Positions 1-9,313 of a DNA stretch of 64,000 nt are shown one piece after another (the stretch's first letter is position 1; the number at the start of each line of letters is the position of its first letter). Position numbers and translations under genes: made by a program. The stretch is from Bacillus sp. 1780r2a1 (GTDB taxonomy: Bacteria > Bacillota > Bacilli > Bacillales > Bacillaceae_H): assembly GCA_024134725.1 (NCBI GenBank), contig CP099863.1, positions 739,501 through 803,500 on the forward strand, given 5' to 3'. Under the pieces are notes generated by a model. It searched no databases. It had not been told where the DNA came from and saw only the letters and a program-made list of their open reading frames with translations.

Positions 1-1
1 G

Positions 2-1279
2 ATTCCGGATTTTCTAGAATCTCGATTTGATTCAGGTACTAAACAGATTGTTACCATTTTATTTTTATTTGGTTATGTACTAAATTTATTACCCCCTATT
101 TTATATTCAGGAGCCACTGCACTGAGCAGCATTTTTAATGTACAAGGTATGTTCGGAGTAAGTTCCACAACAGCACTTTGGATTACAGTATGGACCATTG
201 GTATTATCGGTTCAATTTATGCAATATTCGGAGGATTGAAAGCGGTTGCTGTATCAGATACAGTAAATGGAATTGGATTATTAATCGGAGGGTTAATGAT
301 TCCAGTATTAGGACTAATGGTTTTAGGCGATGGATCTCCAGTTGATGGATTTAATAAAATTATGGAAAATACACCTGAAAAGCTAAATTCAATTGGTGGA
401 GAAAAAGATCCTGTACCATTTGGTACAATGTTTACTGGAATGCTACTCGTTAACTTGTTCTACTGGGGTACAGCACAGCATATTATGCAGCGTGCATTGG
501 CTGCCAAAAACCTTAAAGAAGGACAAAAAGGTTTACTCATTGCGGCTTTCTTGAAGTTATTAGGACCAGCATTTTTAATTATACCTGGTATTATTGCGTT
601 TAATATTTTTGGCCCAGGGCTTGCACCTATGGAAGCGTATCCTAAGTTGGTTAACCATGTATTACCTACGCCGCTTGTTGGATTCTTTGCAGCTGTGTTA
701 TTCGGAGCTATTTTATCATCATTTAACTCAGCGTTAAACTCGAGCGTTACGCTTTTTGTTTTAAACATTTACAAGCCTTATTTTAAGCCAAAAGCAACAG
801 ATAAAGAGCTTGTTAAAAACGGTAAGGTAGTAGGTGTATTCTTAGCTATTTTTGCAATGTGTGTTGCACCTTTAATTGCAAATGTACCAAACGGATTCTT
901 TGAATACTTGCAAATGGTTAATGGATTCTACAATGTTCCAATCTTTACAATTGTGTTCATCGGCTATGTGACGAAAAGAGTGCCTGCACTTGCAGCCAAA
1001 GTGTCATTAGCTGTATTTATCTCAATTTATGCGGTAACGCAGCTAGTATGGGATACAGGTTTACACTATCTTCATATTTTAGCAATCCTATTCGTTTTAT
1101 GCAGCGGATTAATGCTTATCATTGGAAAAATTGCTCCAAAACAAGATGTATATGTGTTAGAAGATCAAAAAGCAGTAGACTTAACTCCTTGGAAGCTTTT
1201 GTATCCGATGGGAATTGCAGCGGTTCTTGCAATGTTAGTGGTTTACGCGCTCTTTTCACCAATTGGAATTGCTTCATAA
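2..1279 (+). CDS. Sodium:solute symporter (SSS/SLC5 family), 5' truncated by window edge
   Basis: The reading frame is open from base 2, so the gene begins outside the window. The first visible residues, IPDFLESRF, are the hallmark that follows TM3-4 in SSS transporters. At least nine hydrophobic segments follow, and the C-terminus ends in a final helix. SSS proteins couple Na+ entry to uptake of sugars, amino acids or other solutes through the cytoplasmic membrane. Its position ahead of an AraC regulator and a galactose operon suggests a sugar substrate (inference), perhaps galactose or a galactoside. An internal ATG at 149 opens a shorter frame but is not the start, since conserved family sequence precedes it. 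Confidence 0.85.
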   Translation: MPDFLESRFDSGTKQIVTILFLFGYVLNLLPPILYSGATALSSIFNVQGMFGVSSTTALWITVWTIGIIGSIYAIFGGLKAVAVSDTVNGIGLLIGGLMIPVLGLMVLGDGSPVDGFNKIMENTPEKLNSIGGEKDPVPFGTMFTGMLLVNLFYWGTAQHIMQRALAAKNLKEGQKGLLIAAFLKLLGPAFLIIPGIIAFNIFGPGLAPMEAYPKLVNHVLPTPLVGFFAAVLFGAILSSFNSALNSSVTLFVLNIYKPYFKPKATDKELVKNGKVVGVFLAIFAMCVAPLIANVPNGFFEYLQMVNGFYNVPIFTIVFIGYVTKRVPALAAKVSLAVFISIYAVTQLVWDTGLHYLHILAILFVLCSGLMLIIGKIAPKQDVYVLEDQKAVDLTPWKLLYPMGIAAVLAMLVVYALFSPIGIAS

Positions 1280-1282
1280 GAC

Positions 1283-1440
1283 AAAAGAGGCTTGGACATA
1301 ATTATTTCAGTCAACGAGATATCCGAACAATTGCTAGTCTGCAATCGTTCGGATATTTTTGTTTGTTGGGAAAACAAGTTAAAAACTAGTGTTTGGAGCG
1401 CGATGTAACAAAATTGTCTTTAGAGAGTACAGGATCTTAC
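1283..1440. repeat. Dispersed hairpin element, copy 1 (degenerate right end)
   Basis: It begins with AAAGAGGCTTGGACATAAT, which matches the start of the element at 18399 (GAGGCTGGTACATAA). A terminator hairpin follows, then an AATTGTCTTTA motif also present near 51533. The right-end inverted motif seen in the other two copies is not recognisable. Boundaries are approximate. Confidence 0.5.
1319..1362 (+). terminator. Rho-independent terminator after the symporter
   Basis: A 15-bp inverted repeat with one mismatch (ATATCCGAACAATTG / CAATCGTTCGGATAT) with an 8-nt loop, followed by TTTTTG. It lies inside the dispersed element that starts at 1283. Confidence 0.8.
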
Positions 1441-1554
1441 ATATGGAATGAATATTTCTTGTCTTGCATATTGTCGAACGAAGTACTATCCTTTAAGATA
1501 ATAAGCACAAAGCGTAATTCGATTAGAGGTTAAAGAAAGGAATCGATTGAATTT

Positions 1555-1797
1555 ATGAAAGAACATGTTGAGCGCGTATATGATGAGGCATATGACTTTA
1601 TTGATCAAGCACTTCAACAAATTAGAAGCGTTGAATGCACTGAAGAAGCAGATGATGAAATAAAAGAAAAAAGACAGCGTACAGAAATTGCTTTGCAAGC
1701 AGCACGCGATATCTTAGAGAATATGATTATTCCGGGTAAGAAGCTTACTTTTATTTATGAAAATGGATCCGTTGTTGTCGAGATACCGGAAAAATAA
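1555..1797 (+). CDS. Small acidic helical protein, unknown function
   Basis: 80 aa, not recognised. Predicted mostly alpha-helical and charged, rich in Glu and Lys (EEADDEIKEKRQR near residues 30-42), with a short beta-like C-terminal tail (KLTFIYENGSVVVEI). No signal peptide or membrane segment, so probably cytosolic. A GAAAGGA ribosome site lies about 13 nt upstream of the ATG, somewhat far. It stands alone between the symporter and the AraC gene and ends directly before a strong bidirectional terminator. Regular codon use and the RBS support it as a gene. Confidence 0.65.
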   Translation: MKEHVERVYDEAYDFIDQALQQIRSVECTEEADDEIKEKRQRTEIALQAARDILENMIIPGKKLTFIYENGSVVVEIPEK

Positions 1798-1800
1798 ATA

Positions 1801-1849
1801 AAAACCCCCTTGTTGTCGAGAGTCCTAGACAACAAGGGGGATTTTTTTG
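1801..1849. terminator. Bidirectional Rho-independent terminator
   Basis: A long perfect stem (CCCCCTTGTTGTC paired with GACAACAAGGGGG) flanked by A-rich and T7 tracts. It serves the 80-aa gene on the plus strand and the AraC gene on the minus strand. Confidence 0.9.
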
Positions 1850-1858
1850 CTTAAACGA

Positions 1859-2752
1859 TTATTTTGGAAGAGTAAAAAGTTCATCAATTGATGAATTGCT
1901 CTTTCGATACTGTCCAGGCGTCATGCTTGTAGTTTTTCTAAATACCTTTGTAAGATAATTTGCATTTGCATAGCCTACGTTTTCTGCAATCTCTTCAATT
2001 GAGTATTTTGTTTGGTTCAAAAGTTCAGCTGCTTTTTGAATCCGCATTTTTGTTAAATATTGAATCGGAGTTAAGCCCGTTGTTTGCTTAAATAAGCGGC
2101 TAAAATGATAACGCGATAAATTTGCTGATTCCGCCATTTCATCTGGACCAATCTCTTCATGGTAATGGTTTCTAGCAAACAAGATAGAGCTAATAATGCT
2201 CTCAGGCCAGTCTTCAGTAAAAGAGTCCATATTCTTTACATATTGATAAAGCTCCATTACAAAGCGATAACACAGGCTTGATGCATAAAATGGGTCTGTG
2301 ATATTTTTTTCACTTGCACGCTTATAGATTTGAGCGAGAAGTTGTATCGGTGCTGATTCAGGGTGAAATCGGATGACTGACTGGAACTTTGTTTGGATGT
2401 AATCCCAGCATTTTTTCACCTCATCACCATACAACGTTAAAAAAATAAATTCCCAATTTTCACTCTCTTTAGGTAAATAATATCTATAGTCGCCAGGCGT
2501 GCTGACAATAAAGGCTTTACCTGCATCTACCTTATATTGAGTTCCGTCAACTTCAATCATTCCATATCCAGACACTGTATATTGAAAAATATATTTTCCT
2601 ACTTCTTTTCGCTGTTTCCCGCTCCAATTATAAAGAGGAGAGTATACCTCGTCCCATCCTACTGACCATAGCTGTGCAACATCACTAGTACGAGATTCAA
2701 AGAAACGATAAGCATAGGTGGCATATTCCTTTGTTTGAAATTGTGGTAGCAA
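1859..2752 (-). CDS. AraC/XylS-family transcriptional regulator
   Basis: 297 aa with a TTG start behind an AAGAAGGTG ribosome site. The N-terminal half (about 20-150) resembles an AraC-type cupin sugar-binding domain. The C-terminal 100 residues carry two helix-turn-helix motifs (ESANLSRYHFSRLFKQTTG and IAENVGYANANYLTKVFRK). It is transcribed divergently from the galK-galE-galT-GH42 operon and probably activates it in response to galactoside (inference from context). No GalR/LacI-type repressor is present in the window, so this is the only local candidate regulator. A cre-like site at 2797-2810 lies about 45 bp upstream of its start. Confidence 0.88.
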   Translation of the reverse strand: MLPQFQTKEYATYAYRFFESRTSDVAQLWSVGWDEVYSPLYNWSGKQRKEVGKYIFQYTVSGYGMIEVDGTQYKVDAGKAFIVSTPGDYRYYLPKESENWEFIFLTLYGDEVKKCWDYIQTKFQSVIRFHPESAPIQLLAQIYKRASEKNITDPFYASSLCYRFVMELYQYVKNMDSFTEDWPESIISSILFARNHYHEEIGPDEMAESANLSRYHFSRLFKQTTGLTPIQYLTKMRIQKAAELLNQTKYSIEEIAENVGYANANYLTKVFRKTTSMTPGQYRKSNSSIDELFTLPK

Positions 2753-2796
2753 ATTTTCACCTTCTTTTTTAAAAAATATTGTTATTTATACTTTAA

Positions 2797-2810
2797 CGTA
2801 ATCGTTTTCA
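2797..2810. promoter_or_regulatory. cre-like CcpA site upstream of the AraC gene
   Basis: CGTAATCGTTTTCA is, on the minus strand, TGAAAACGATTACG. This matches the CcpA cre consensus TGWNANCGNTNWCA at every position except the last. Confidence 0.6.
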
Positions 2811-2983
2811 TTTTGCTACATATATTTCACTTTATTTATGAAAATATTAAAAAAGGCTTTTTATAGTCTTAACTAGCTTCACATTATCGACAGATATTCA
2901 CCGTTTTTATTAGCAGAAGGTGTTCATGAATGTTAGTTTGTTTCTTAGCAAGAAATTACCGTTTACAGGGATTATTTTTACCA

Positions 2984-3013
2984 TTGAGAAAACGGGCTTA
3001 ACGCTTTTAAAAT
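2984..3013 (+). promoter_or_regulatory. SigA-type promoter candidate of the gal operon
   Basis: TTGAGA (2984-2989), an 18-bp spacer and TAAAAT (3008-3013). Transcription would start near 3020, leaving a leader of about 55 nt before galK. Confidence 0.5.
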
Positions 3014-3020
3014 AGAGTCA

Positions 3021-3034
3021 TGAATACGTTTACA
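3021..3034. promoter_or_regulatory. cre-like CcpA site at the galK transcription start
   Basis: TGAATACGTTTACA fits the cre consensus TGWNANCGNTNWCA with one mismatch. It sits just downstream of the candidate -10 box, a position typical of CcpA repression. Confidence 0.6.
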
Positions 3035-3075
3035 GTTTAGAGATAACGATATAAAAAAGAAACAGGTGATGTGAC

Positions 3076-4254
3076 ATGATGGGTGAATTAATTAAAAAGT
3101 TTCAGGAAATCTTTCAAACAACGGAAAACGTTCGCTGCTTCTTCGCGCCAGGACGTGTCAATTTGATTGGTGAACATACAGATTATAACGGGGGGCACGT
3201 ATTTCCATGTGCTTTAAGTATTGGAACATACGCAGTTGTGTGCAAACGAACTGATCAGAAGATTCGTATGTACTCGTCCAATTTTGAGCATAAAGGTGTC
3301 ATTGAATATAACCTTGATAATCTTGTATATGAAGAACAACATGATTGGGCTAATTACCCAAAAGGGGTAATCAGTACATTTATTAAAAATGGCCATCAAC
3401 TAAGAAATGGATTTGACGTGTTATTCTATGGCAATATTCCAAATGGTGCTGGGCTCTCCTCTTCAGCATCTATTGAATTAGCAACAGCTGTTTTATTAAA
3501 TCAATTAGAAGATTTAGATATTGATATGGTTGAAATGGTTAAGATATCACAACAAGCGGAAAATGAATTTATTGGCGTCAGCTGTGGAATCATGGATCAA
3601 TTTGCAATTGGAATGGGAAAAGCAGACAAGGCAATTCTTTTAAACTGTCAAACTCTTGACTACACGTACAGTCCGCTCCAGCTAGAAAATGCAGTGTTAG
3701 TAATTGCAAACACAAACAAGCGAAGAGGATTAGCAGATTCGAAATATAATGAGCGTCGATCTGAATGTGATCAAGCATTAGCAGATTTAAAAAGCGGTTA
3801 TGAACTTGAATCATTAGGAGATTTAACGAAAGCACAGTTTGAGCAGTTAAAACATTTGATTAAGAACCCGACGAATCAAAAGCGAGCAAAACATGCAGTT
3901 TATGAGAATGAACGAACAAAAGAAGCTGTGGTAAAACTGAACAACGGCGACTTGCAGGGGTTAGGTTTATTAATGAATGAATCTCACCGTTCATTGCGAG
4001 ATGATTATGAAGTTACGGGGGAAGAATTGGATGCATTAGTTGAAGCAGCCTGGGCTCAAGAAGGTGTAATCGGCTCTCGAATGACAGGAGCAGGTTTTGG
4101 GGGTTGCACAATTAGCATAGTAAAAGAAGATAAGGTGAATTCATTTATTGATGAAGTAGGTGCTGTTTATACAAAAGCAACAGGTTTACAAGCAGATTTC
4201 TATGTGGTAGAAGTCGGAGAAGGCGCACGAGAATTAGCATTAGAAACGGTATAA
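3076..4254 (+). CDS. galK: Galactokinase
   Basis: 392 aa, the usual GHMP-kinase galactokinase length. It phosphorylates alpha-D-galactose at C1 with ATP, the first committed Leloir step, in the cytosol. The galactokinase signature GRVNLIGEHTDYN lies near residue 27, the GHMP ATP-binding loop PNGAGLSSSAS near residue 120, and the C-terminal GAGFGGC motif near residue 335. Two adjacent ATGs (3076, 3079) follow an AGGTGAT ribosome site; the second has slightly better spacing. It is the first gene of the galKET-GH42 operon, 14 bp upstream of galE. Confidence 0.97.
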   Translation: MMGELIKKFQEIFQTTENVRCFFAPGRVNLIGEHTDYNGGHVFPCALSIGTYAVVCKRTDQKIRMYSSNFEHKGVIEYNLDNLVYEEQHDWANYPKGVISTFIKNGHQLRNGFDVLFYGNIPNGAGLSSSASIELATAVLLNQLEDLDIDMVEMVKISQQAENEFIGVSCGIMDQFAIGMGKADKAILLNCQTLDYTYSPLQLENAVLVIANTNKRRGLADSKYNERRSECDQALADLKSGYELESLGDLTKAQFEQLKHLIKNPTNQKRAKHAVYENERTKEAVVKLNNGDLQGLGLLMNESHRSLRDDYEVTGEELDALVEAAWAQEGVIGSRMTGAGFGGCTISIVKEDKVNSFIDEVGAVYTKATGLQADFYVVEVGEGARELALETV

Positions 4255-4268
4255 AAGGAGGAGCAAGA

Positions 4269-5267
4269 ATGGCTGTATTAGTATGTGGAGGCGCTGGTTA
4301 TATCGGTAGCCATACAGTAGCAGAGTTATTGGATAAAGGGAAAGACGTAGTCGTTGTTGATAACCTTCAAAAAGGCCATAAAGAAGCGATTTTAGAAGGT
4401 GTACGTTTATATGTTGGAGATTTAAGAGATACCGAGTTTTTAGATGAAGTTTTTCAGGAAAATGAGATTGAATCCGTTGTACATTTTGCAGCAGATTCGC
4501 TTGTTGGAGAAAGCGTAACGGACCCTTTAACGTATTACGATAACAATGTGTACGGTGCACTTTGCTTGTTAAAGGTGATGAATAAACACGGTGTTAAGCA
4601 CATTGTATTTTCATCCACGGCTGCAACCTATGGAGAAGCAAAGAATTTTCCAATTTTAGAAGATGATCCAACAGAGCCAACCAACCCTTATGGTGAAACG
4701 AAACTAGCGATTGAGAAAATGCTGAAATGGTCAGAGAAAGCATATGGACTTCGTTATGTTGTTCTTCGCTACTTTAACGTTGCAGGTGCTCATTTGGATG
4801 GGAAGCTAGGGGAAGATCATACGCCAGAAACACACTTAATACCAATTATTTTACAAGTAGCTCTTGGGAAGAGAGAGCATATCTCAATTTTCGGTGATGA
4901 TTACGATACAAAAGACGGCACGTGTATTCGAGATTATATTCACGTAACAGATCTAGCTGACGCGCATGTATTAGCGCTTGAAAAGTTAGCTCGTGACAAT
5001 ACGAGCGGTACTTATAACTTAGGGAACGGAAATGGTTTTACGGTTAAAGAAGTAATTGATGCTGCGCGTAAAGTAACGAATCACTCCATTCCAGCTATTG
5101 TTGCACCAAGACGTGCGGGAGACCCAGCCAAACTGGTAGCGTCTTCTCAAAGAGCAATGGATGAATTAGGATGGAATCCACGCTATACATCAATGGAGCA
5201 AATGATTGAAAGTGCATGGAAATGGTTTCAAGCACATCCAGAAGGATATAAACAGCCTCAACGATAA
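4269..5267 (+). CDS. galE: UDP-glucose 4-epimerase
   Basis: 332 aa extended short-chain dehydrogenase. It interconverts UDP-galactose and UDP-glucose with bound NAD. The Rossmann motif GGAGYIGSH is at residues 6-14, the SSTAATYG strand is near 118, and the catalytic Tyr-x-x-x-Lys is in NPYGETK. A strong AAAGGAGGAG ribosome site starts at the galK stop, so translation is closely coupled to galK. It completes the Leloir cycle with GalK and GalT. Confidence 0.96.
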   Translation: MAVLVCGGAGYIGSHTVAELLDKGKDVVVVDNLQKGHKEAILEGVRLYVGDLRDTEFLDEVFQENEIESVVHFAADSLVGESVTDPLTYYDNNVYGALCLLKVMNKHGVKHIVFSSTAATYGEAKNFPILEDDPTEPTNPYGETKLAIEKMLKWSEKAYGLRYVVLRYFNVAGAHLDGKLGEDHTPETHLIPIILQVALGKREHISIFGDDYDTKDGTCIRDYIHVTDLADAHVLALEKLARDNTSGTYNLGNGNGFTVKEVIDAARKVTNHSIPAIVAPRRAGDPAKLVASSQRAMDELGWNPRYTSMEQMIESAWKWFQAHPEGYKQPQR

Positions 5268-5324
5268 AAGCTGTGAGATAATAGCTTATCGATAGATTAC
5301 GGAACGAGAAGAAAGGAAGATTGT

Positions 5325-6860
5325 ATGTCAGTCAACATTCATGAACAAATTCAAAGACTTATTCAATACGGATTGCAAAAAGAGCTTATAACAGTATGGG
5401 ACGTTGATGTTGTTCGGAATAGGCTATTAGAGACACTGCAGCTCGATGAATATATTCCAGCAGCTGTTGATCAAGAAATCTATGAAAATCCGGTTGATAT
5501 TTTAGAGAAAATGCTTGATTGGGCGGCTGAACACAATCTAATAGAAAATACCATCACTTACCGAGATTTACTGGATACGAAAATCATGGGCAGTTTTGTC
5601 CCACTTCCATCTGAGGTTAATCGTCGTTTTTATCAAACATTCCAACAAGAGGGTGCTCAGCAAGCTACGCAAAATTTTTATCAATACTCAAAAGATGTTC
5701 ACTATATTCGAACAGATCGAATTGCTAAAAATGAAGGGTGGCTGACTGATACACCGTATGGCCAGTTAGAGATTACAATTAATCTGTCAAAACCAGAGAA
5801 AGACCCAAAAGCAATTGCTGCAAGCAAGACACTGAAGGAGAGCTCGTATCCAAACTGTCTGCTTTGCAAAGAGAATGCAGGCTATGCCGGACGTGTTAAT
5901 CATCCAGCTAGGCAAAATCATCGCATCATCCCTGTTGAACTTGCAGAAGAACAGTGGTACCTGCAGTTTTCACCTTATGTTTATTATCATGAGCATGCCA
6001 TTGTCTTTTCAGGTGAACATACGCCAATGAAGACTTCAGCGGCTACGTTTGAACGCCTGCTGTCATTTACGGATCAATTTCCGCATTACTTTTTGGGATC
6101 AAATGCAGATTTGCCAATTGTAGGAGGATCCATCTTAACTCACGATCATTTTCAAGGTGGAAATCATGAATTTCCAATGGCTAAAGCAAAAGTAGAAGCA
6201 ACTTTTACAATGGAAGATTATCCAACAGTTCAAGCGGGGATTGTAAGGTGGCCGATGTCCGTTATCCGCTTGCAGAGCACGGATAAAAATGAACTAGTAG
6301 AATGCGCTAATCATGTATACAAAACATGGCAGCAGTACAGTGATGAAAGCGTTGGGATTCATGCTTTTACAGGTGATACGCCACACAATACGGTGACGCC
6401 AATTGCAAGGCGCAGAGAACAGCTATTTGAGCTAGACCTTGTGCTTCGAAATAACCGAACGAGTGGTGAGCATCCCGATGGCATTTACCATCCTCATAAA
6501 GAAGTCCACCACATCAAAAAAGAAAACATTGGACTAATTGAAGTGATGGGGCTTGCAGTATTACCGGGCCGCTTACAAGAAGAAATGCGTCTAGTCAGTG
6601 AATACTTGATTAATGGAGATTGTGCGATTCGAGATGAGCATGCGCATATTCAAAAGCATGAAGCATGGATGAAACAGCTCCGCGAAAGCTATGAGGATTT
6701 TACTAAAGAAACTGTTCAGCAAATTATTCGTAAGGAGCTTGGTACCACGTTTATGACGATTTTAGAGCATGCTGGTGTGTTCAAGCGAGACGAACAGGGG
6801 AAAGAAGCTTTTCATCAATTTACAAAACAGCTACAAAAACAAACGGCGCGTAGCGAATAA
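5325..6860 (+). CDS. galT: UDP-glucose-hexose-1-phosphate uridylyltransferase, Firmicutes-type
   Basis: 511 aa, the long galT form of Bacillus and lactic acid bacteria rather than the 350-aa E. coli type. It transfers UMP from UDP-glucose to galactose-1-phosphate. The active-site region ILTHDHFQGGNHEFPM, with the catalytic His cluster, lies near residues 270-285. CLLCKENAGYAGR near residue 183 is typical of the N-terminal transferase domain. It sits 57 bp after galE with its own GAAAGGAAG ribosome site and is clearly part of the same operon. Confidence 0.96.
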   Translation: MSVNIHEQIQRLIQYGLQKELITVWDVDVVRNRLLETLQLDEYIPAAVDQEIYENPVDILEKMLDWAAEHNLIENTITYRDLLDTKIMGSFVPLPSEVNRRFYQTFQQEGAQQATQNFYQYSKDVHYIRTDRIAKNEGWLTDTPYGQLEITINLSKPEKDPKAIAASKTLKESSYPNCLLCKENAGYAGRVNHPARQNHRIIPVELAEEQWYLQFSPYVYYHEHAIVFSGEHTPMKTSAATFERLLSFTDQFPHYFLGSNADLPIVGGSILTHDHFQGGNHEFPMAKAKVEATFTMEDYPTVQAGIVRWPMSVIRLQSTDKNELVECANHVYKTWQQYSDESVGIHAFTGDTPHNTVTPIARRREQLFELDLVLRNNRTSGEHPDGIYHPHKEVHHIKKENIGLIEVMGLAVLPGRLQEEMRLVSEYLINGDCAIRDEHAHIQKHEAWMKQLRESYEDFTKETVQQIIRKELGTTFMTILEHAGVFKRDEQGKEAFHQFTKQLQKQTARSE

Positions 6861-6919
6861 CCTAGAAAACATTCTTATATTCATGTGATAAATAAACAGC
6901 TAAAGGGAGACTGAAAGAT

Positions 6920-8914
6920 ATGTATATTGGTGTTGACTATTATCCAGAACAATGGCCTAAAACAAGATGGGCAGAGGACGTACGCTTAATGAAGGAGCTA
7001 GGTATTAATGTTGTACGTATTGCTGAATTTGGTTGGCAGTTAATGGAGCCCAAAGAAGGAGTATACGACTTTTCACTATATGATGAAGCCATTGAACTAT
7101 TAACAAGTAACGGAATCAAAGTAGTGCTTGGTACACCAACTGCTACTCCACCAGCTTGGATGATTCACAACTATCCAGAAATTTTACCGGTTGATGAAAA
7201 TGGAGTAACGATCTCGTTTGGAGCGCGTAGACATTACACGGTTAATAGTGAAAAATACCATCAGTTTACGAAAAAAATCGTAACAAAAATGGCAGAAAAG
7301 TATGGTCAGCACCGTGATGTCATCGGTTGGCAGGTAGACAACGAATATGGTCATGAGAAGTCAGATCGTAGCTATGGAGAGCTTGACCGAGTTGCGTTTC
7401 AGCGCTGGTTACAAAAGAAGTATCAGTCGCTTGATCAATTAAACGAGAAATGGGGAACGGTATTTTGGAGTCAAACGTATACGGACTGGGCGCAAATTCC
7501 AACCCCGCGTAAAGTTTATCAAGAGCATAATCCGAGTCTTCTTTTAGATTTTGACCGATTCTGCGCAGATGCTTATACTGCTTATAATAAACTTCAAGTT
7601 GATATCTTACGTTCTATTGTTCGTAAAGATCAATTTATTACACATAACTTTGTATTTACAGACCAAGCCATTAATCAATGGGATATGTCAAAGGATTTAG
7701 ATTTTGTCTCGTTTGATAATTATCCTGTCTGGGGCGGGTTAGCTGAGCCAATTAAACCAGCAGCGATTGCTCAACAGCATGATCTTTGTCGATCTGCAAA
7801 AGGTGGGAAAAACTTTTGGGTAATGGAAGAACTATCGGGAGCGCAAGGATGGAGTCGTATTGGCTACTTACCGCGTCCGGGTCATATTAAGTTGTGGACG
7901 TACCAAGCTATTTCTCGAGGCGCAGAAGCAATTGTTTATTTCCGCTGGCGCGCAGCGCAGTTTGGTACAGAAGAATTTTGTCACGGCATTTTAGATCATG
8001 ATGGACTACCAAAGCGCAAGTACGAGGAAGTAAAAGAAGTTATTCAAGAACTAAAAACGTTTGGTGATGAGTGGATTAATGCTCCATATGAAGCGGAAGT
8101 AGCAGCTTACTATGATATTGAGAATGCATGGGCGTGGGGAATTCAGCCTCAAAGTGATGCATTTGCTTACAAGCAAGAGTTTCTGCGTTTCTATCGCCCG
8201 GTGCATAGTGCAAACGTATTAACGGACTTGGTTACCGCTGCAGATGACTTAGCGCGCTACAAAGTGGTTATCGTGCCGATTTACTTCTTAACAAATAGTG
8301 AGTTTACGGAAAAGCTACAGCAGTTTGTCTCAAATGGCGGAACAGCTATTTTATCATACCGTGCAGGTGTAAAAGAAGAAAATAATTTTGTCACAGGACA
8401 AACGCTTCCTGGTGCATTATCGGAGTTTACGGGTATTCAAATTCATGAATATGAATCTCTACAAACATCACAGCAAAATACGATTGTAGGTACAAAAGGT
8501 GCGATAAAAGGGCAAGCATCAACAGCAACAATTTGGTGTGATTTAATTGAACCAACAACGGCTGAAGTACTGGCAGAGTATAGAGATTGTTTCTATGAAG
8601 GTACTGCAGCTATTACAAAAAATAGCTTTGGAAAAGGAACTGTGTATTATATCGGTACAGCCGTTGAAGATGCTATGCTAGACGGATTGTATGATGATAT
8701 CTTAGCTGAAGCACAAGTAGATACATTTAAAACCAATGGTGAAGTTGAAGTTGTAAAAAGAGGTCAATTCTATAGCTTCTTGAATCATTCAACAGCAGAG
8801 ACAACATCAGTTGCGCTTCCGAACGGAAAATGGAAGGCAGCCGCAACCAATGAGCTTGTAAAAGGTGAATTAACGCTGAAGCCGCTTCAAGCGGTAGTGT
8901 TAATCAAAGAATAA
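6920..8914 (+). CDS. Beta-galactosidase, glycoside hydrolase family 42
   Basis: 664 aa, typical for GH42. It hydrolyses terminal beta-galactosides (lactose or plant galacto-oligosaccharides) to galactose, which feeds the genes upstream. Domains are an N-terminal TIM barrel (about 1-380), a trimerisation domain (about 390-590) and a small beta domain. The acid/base Glu is in WQVDNEYG (residue 142). The nucleophile is most likely Glu303 in VMEELSG. There is no signal peptide, so substrate must enter first, consistent with the nearby symporter. It is the last operon gene, followed by a strong terminator. Confidence 0.95.
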   Translation: MYIGVDYYPEQWPKTRWAEDVRLMKELGINVVRIAEFGWQLMEPKEGVYDFSLYDEAIELLTSNGIKVVLGTPTATPPAWMIHNYPEILPVDENGVTISFGARRHYTVNSEKYHQFTKKIVTKMAEKYGQHRDVIGWQVDNEYGHEKSDRSYGELDRVAFQRWLQKKYQSLDQLNEKWGTVFWSQTYTDWAQIPTPRKVYQEHNPSLLLDFDRFCADAYTAYNKLQVDILRSIVRKDQFITHNFVFTDQAINQWDMSKDLDFVSFDNYPVWGGLAEPIKPAAIAQQHDLCRSAKGGKNFWVMEELSGAQGWSRIGYLPRPGHIKLWTYQAISRGAEAIVYFRWRAAQFGTEEFCHGILDHDGLPKRKYEEVKEVIQELKTFGDEWINAPYEAEVAAYYDIENAWAWGIQPQSDAFAYKQEFLRFYRPVHSANVLTDLVTAADDLARYKVVIVPIYFLTNSEFTEKLQQFVSNGGTAILSYRAGVKEENNFVTGQTLPGALSEFTGIQIHEYESLQTSQQNTIVGTKGAIKGQASTATIWCDLIEPTTAEVLAEYRDCFYEGTAAITKNSFGKGTVYYIGTAVEDAMLDGLYDDILAEAQVDTFKTNGEVEVVKRGQFYSFLNHSTAETTSVALPNGKWKAAATNELVKGELTLKPLQAVVLIKE

Positions 8915-8946
8915 AAAAAACCGCTAGCTTTTGCTAGCGGTTTTTT
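8915..8946. terminator. Terminator of the gal operon, overlapping the 3' end of yjzD
   Basis: Stem AAAACCGCTAGC / GCTAGCGGTTTT with a 4-nt loop and a T-tract. Its right end touches the last bases of the convergent yjzD gene, so it probably works in both directions. Confidence 0.9.
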
Positions 8947-9133
8947 AATGATGATTTTCAACCGGTTCGTTTGGAACACCAGCTTCACCAAGTATAATAA
9001 CAAGCAACGTGAATACCACGCTGATAATCGAAGCGGTTGCAAAATCAAACGCTTGACCAGACATAGAAGAAATAACGTATACAGACATGTTAATTAATAA
9101 AAATCCCCAAAATAAAGCAGCAATAACGCGCAC
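8945..9133 (-). CDS. yjzD: YjzD-like DUF2929 small membrane protein
   Basis: About 62 aa with two hydrophobic segments (about residues 3-22 and 28-50) and a polar C-terminus. It resembles B. subtilis YjzD (DUF2929), and its place next to yjaU supports this. The chosen start is the GTG at 9133, which has a GGGGTGA ribosome site 5 nt upstream. A GTG at 9151 would add six residues but has no evident RBS. The function of the family is not known. Confidence 0.75.
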   Translation of the reverse strand: MRVIAALFWGFLLINMSVYVISSMSGQAFDFATASIISVVFTLLVIILGEAGVPNEPVENHH

Positions 9134-9313
9134 AACTTTCACCCCATTCACAGTACAGTTTGACTTTATTTTATCATAGCGTTTACAAAGAAGAAATTGA
9201 ATTTTTTATGAATAGTATTTTCTATTAAGTTTGTTTATACACAGAGCTCGTTTTTATTTTAAAAAAGTGTATACCTTATTGATAAACTCATGAATAAATA
9301 GGCATTCGAATCG

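Larger units (their letters stand above)
2753..3075. other. Divergent regulatory region between AraC gene and galK
   Basis: A 323-bp non-coding gap. It holds the cre-like site near the AraC start, a TTTCTT-AGC-AAGAAA palindrome at 2941-2955 that could be an operator, the galK promoter candidate and a second cre-like site. AraC-type half-sites could not be assigned by eye. Confidence 0.6.

Noticed and set aside
149-151. ATG of the first reading frame as the symporter start
   Set aside because: Conserved SSS sequence continues upstream in frame from base 2, so the gene is truncated by the window, not started here.
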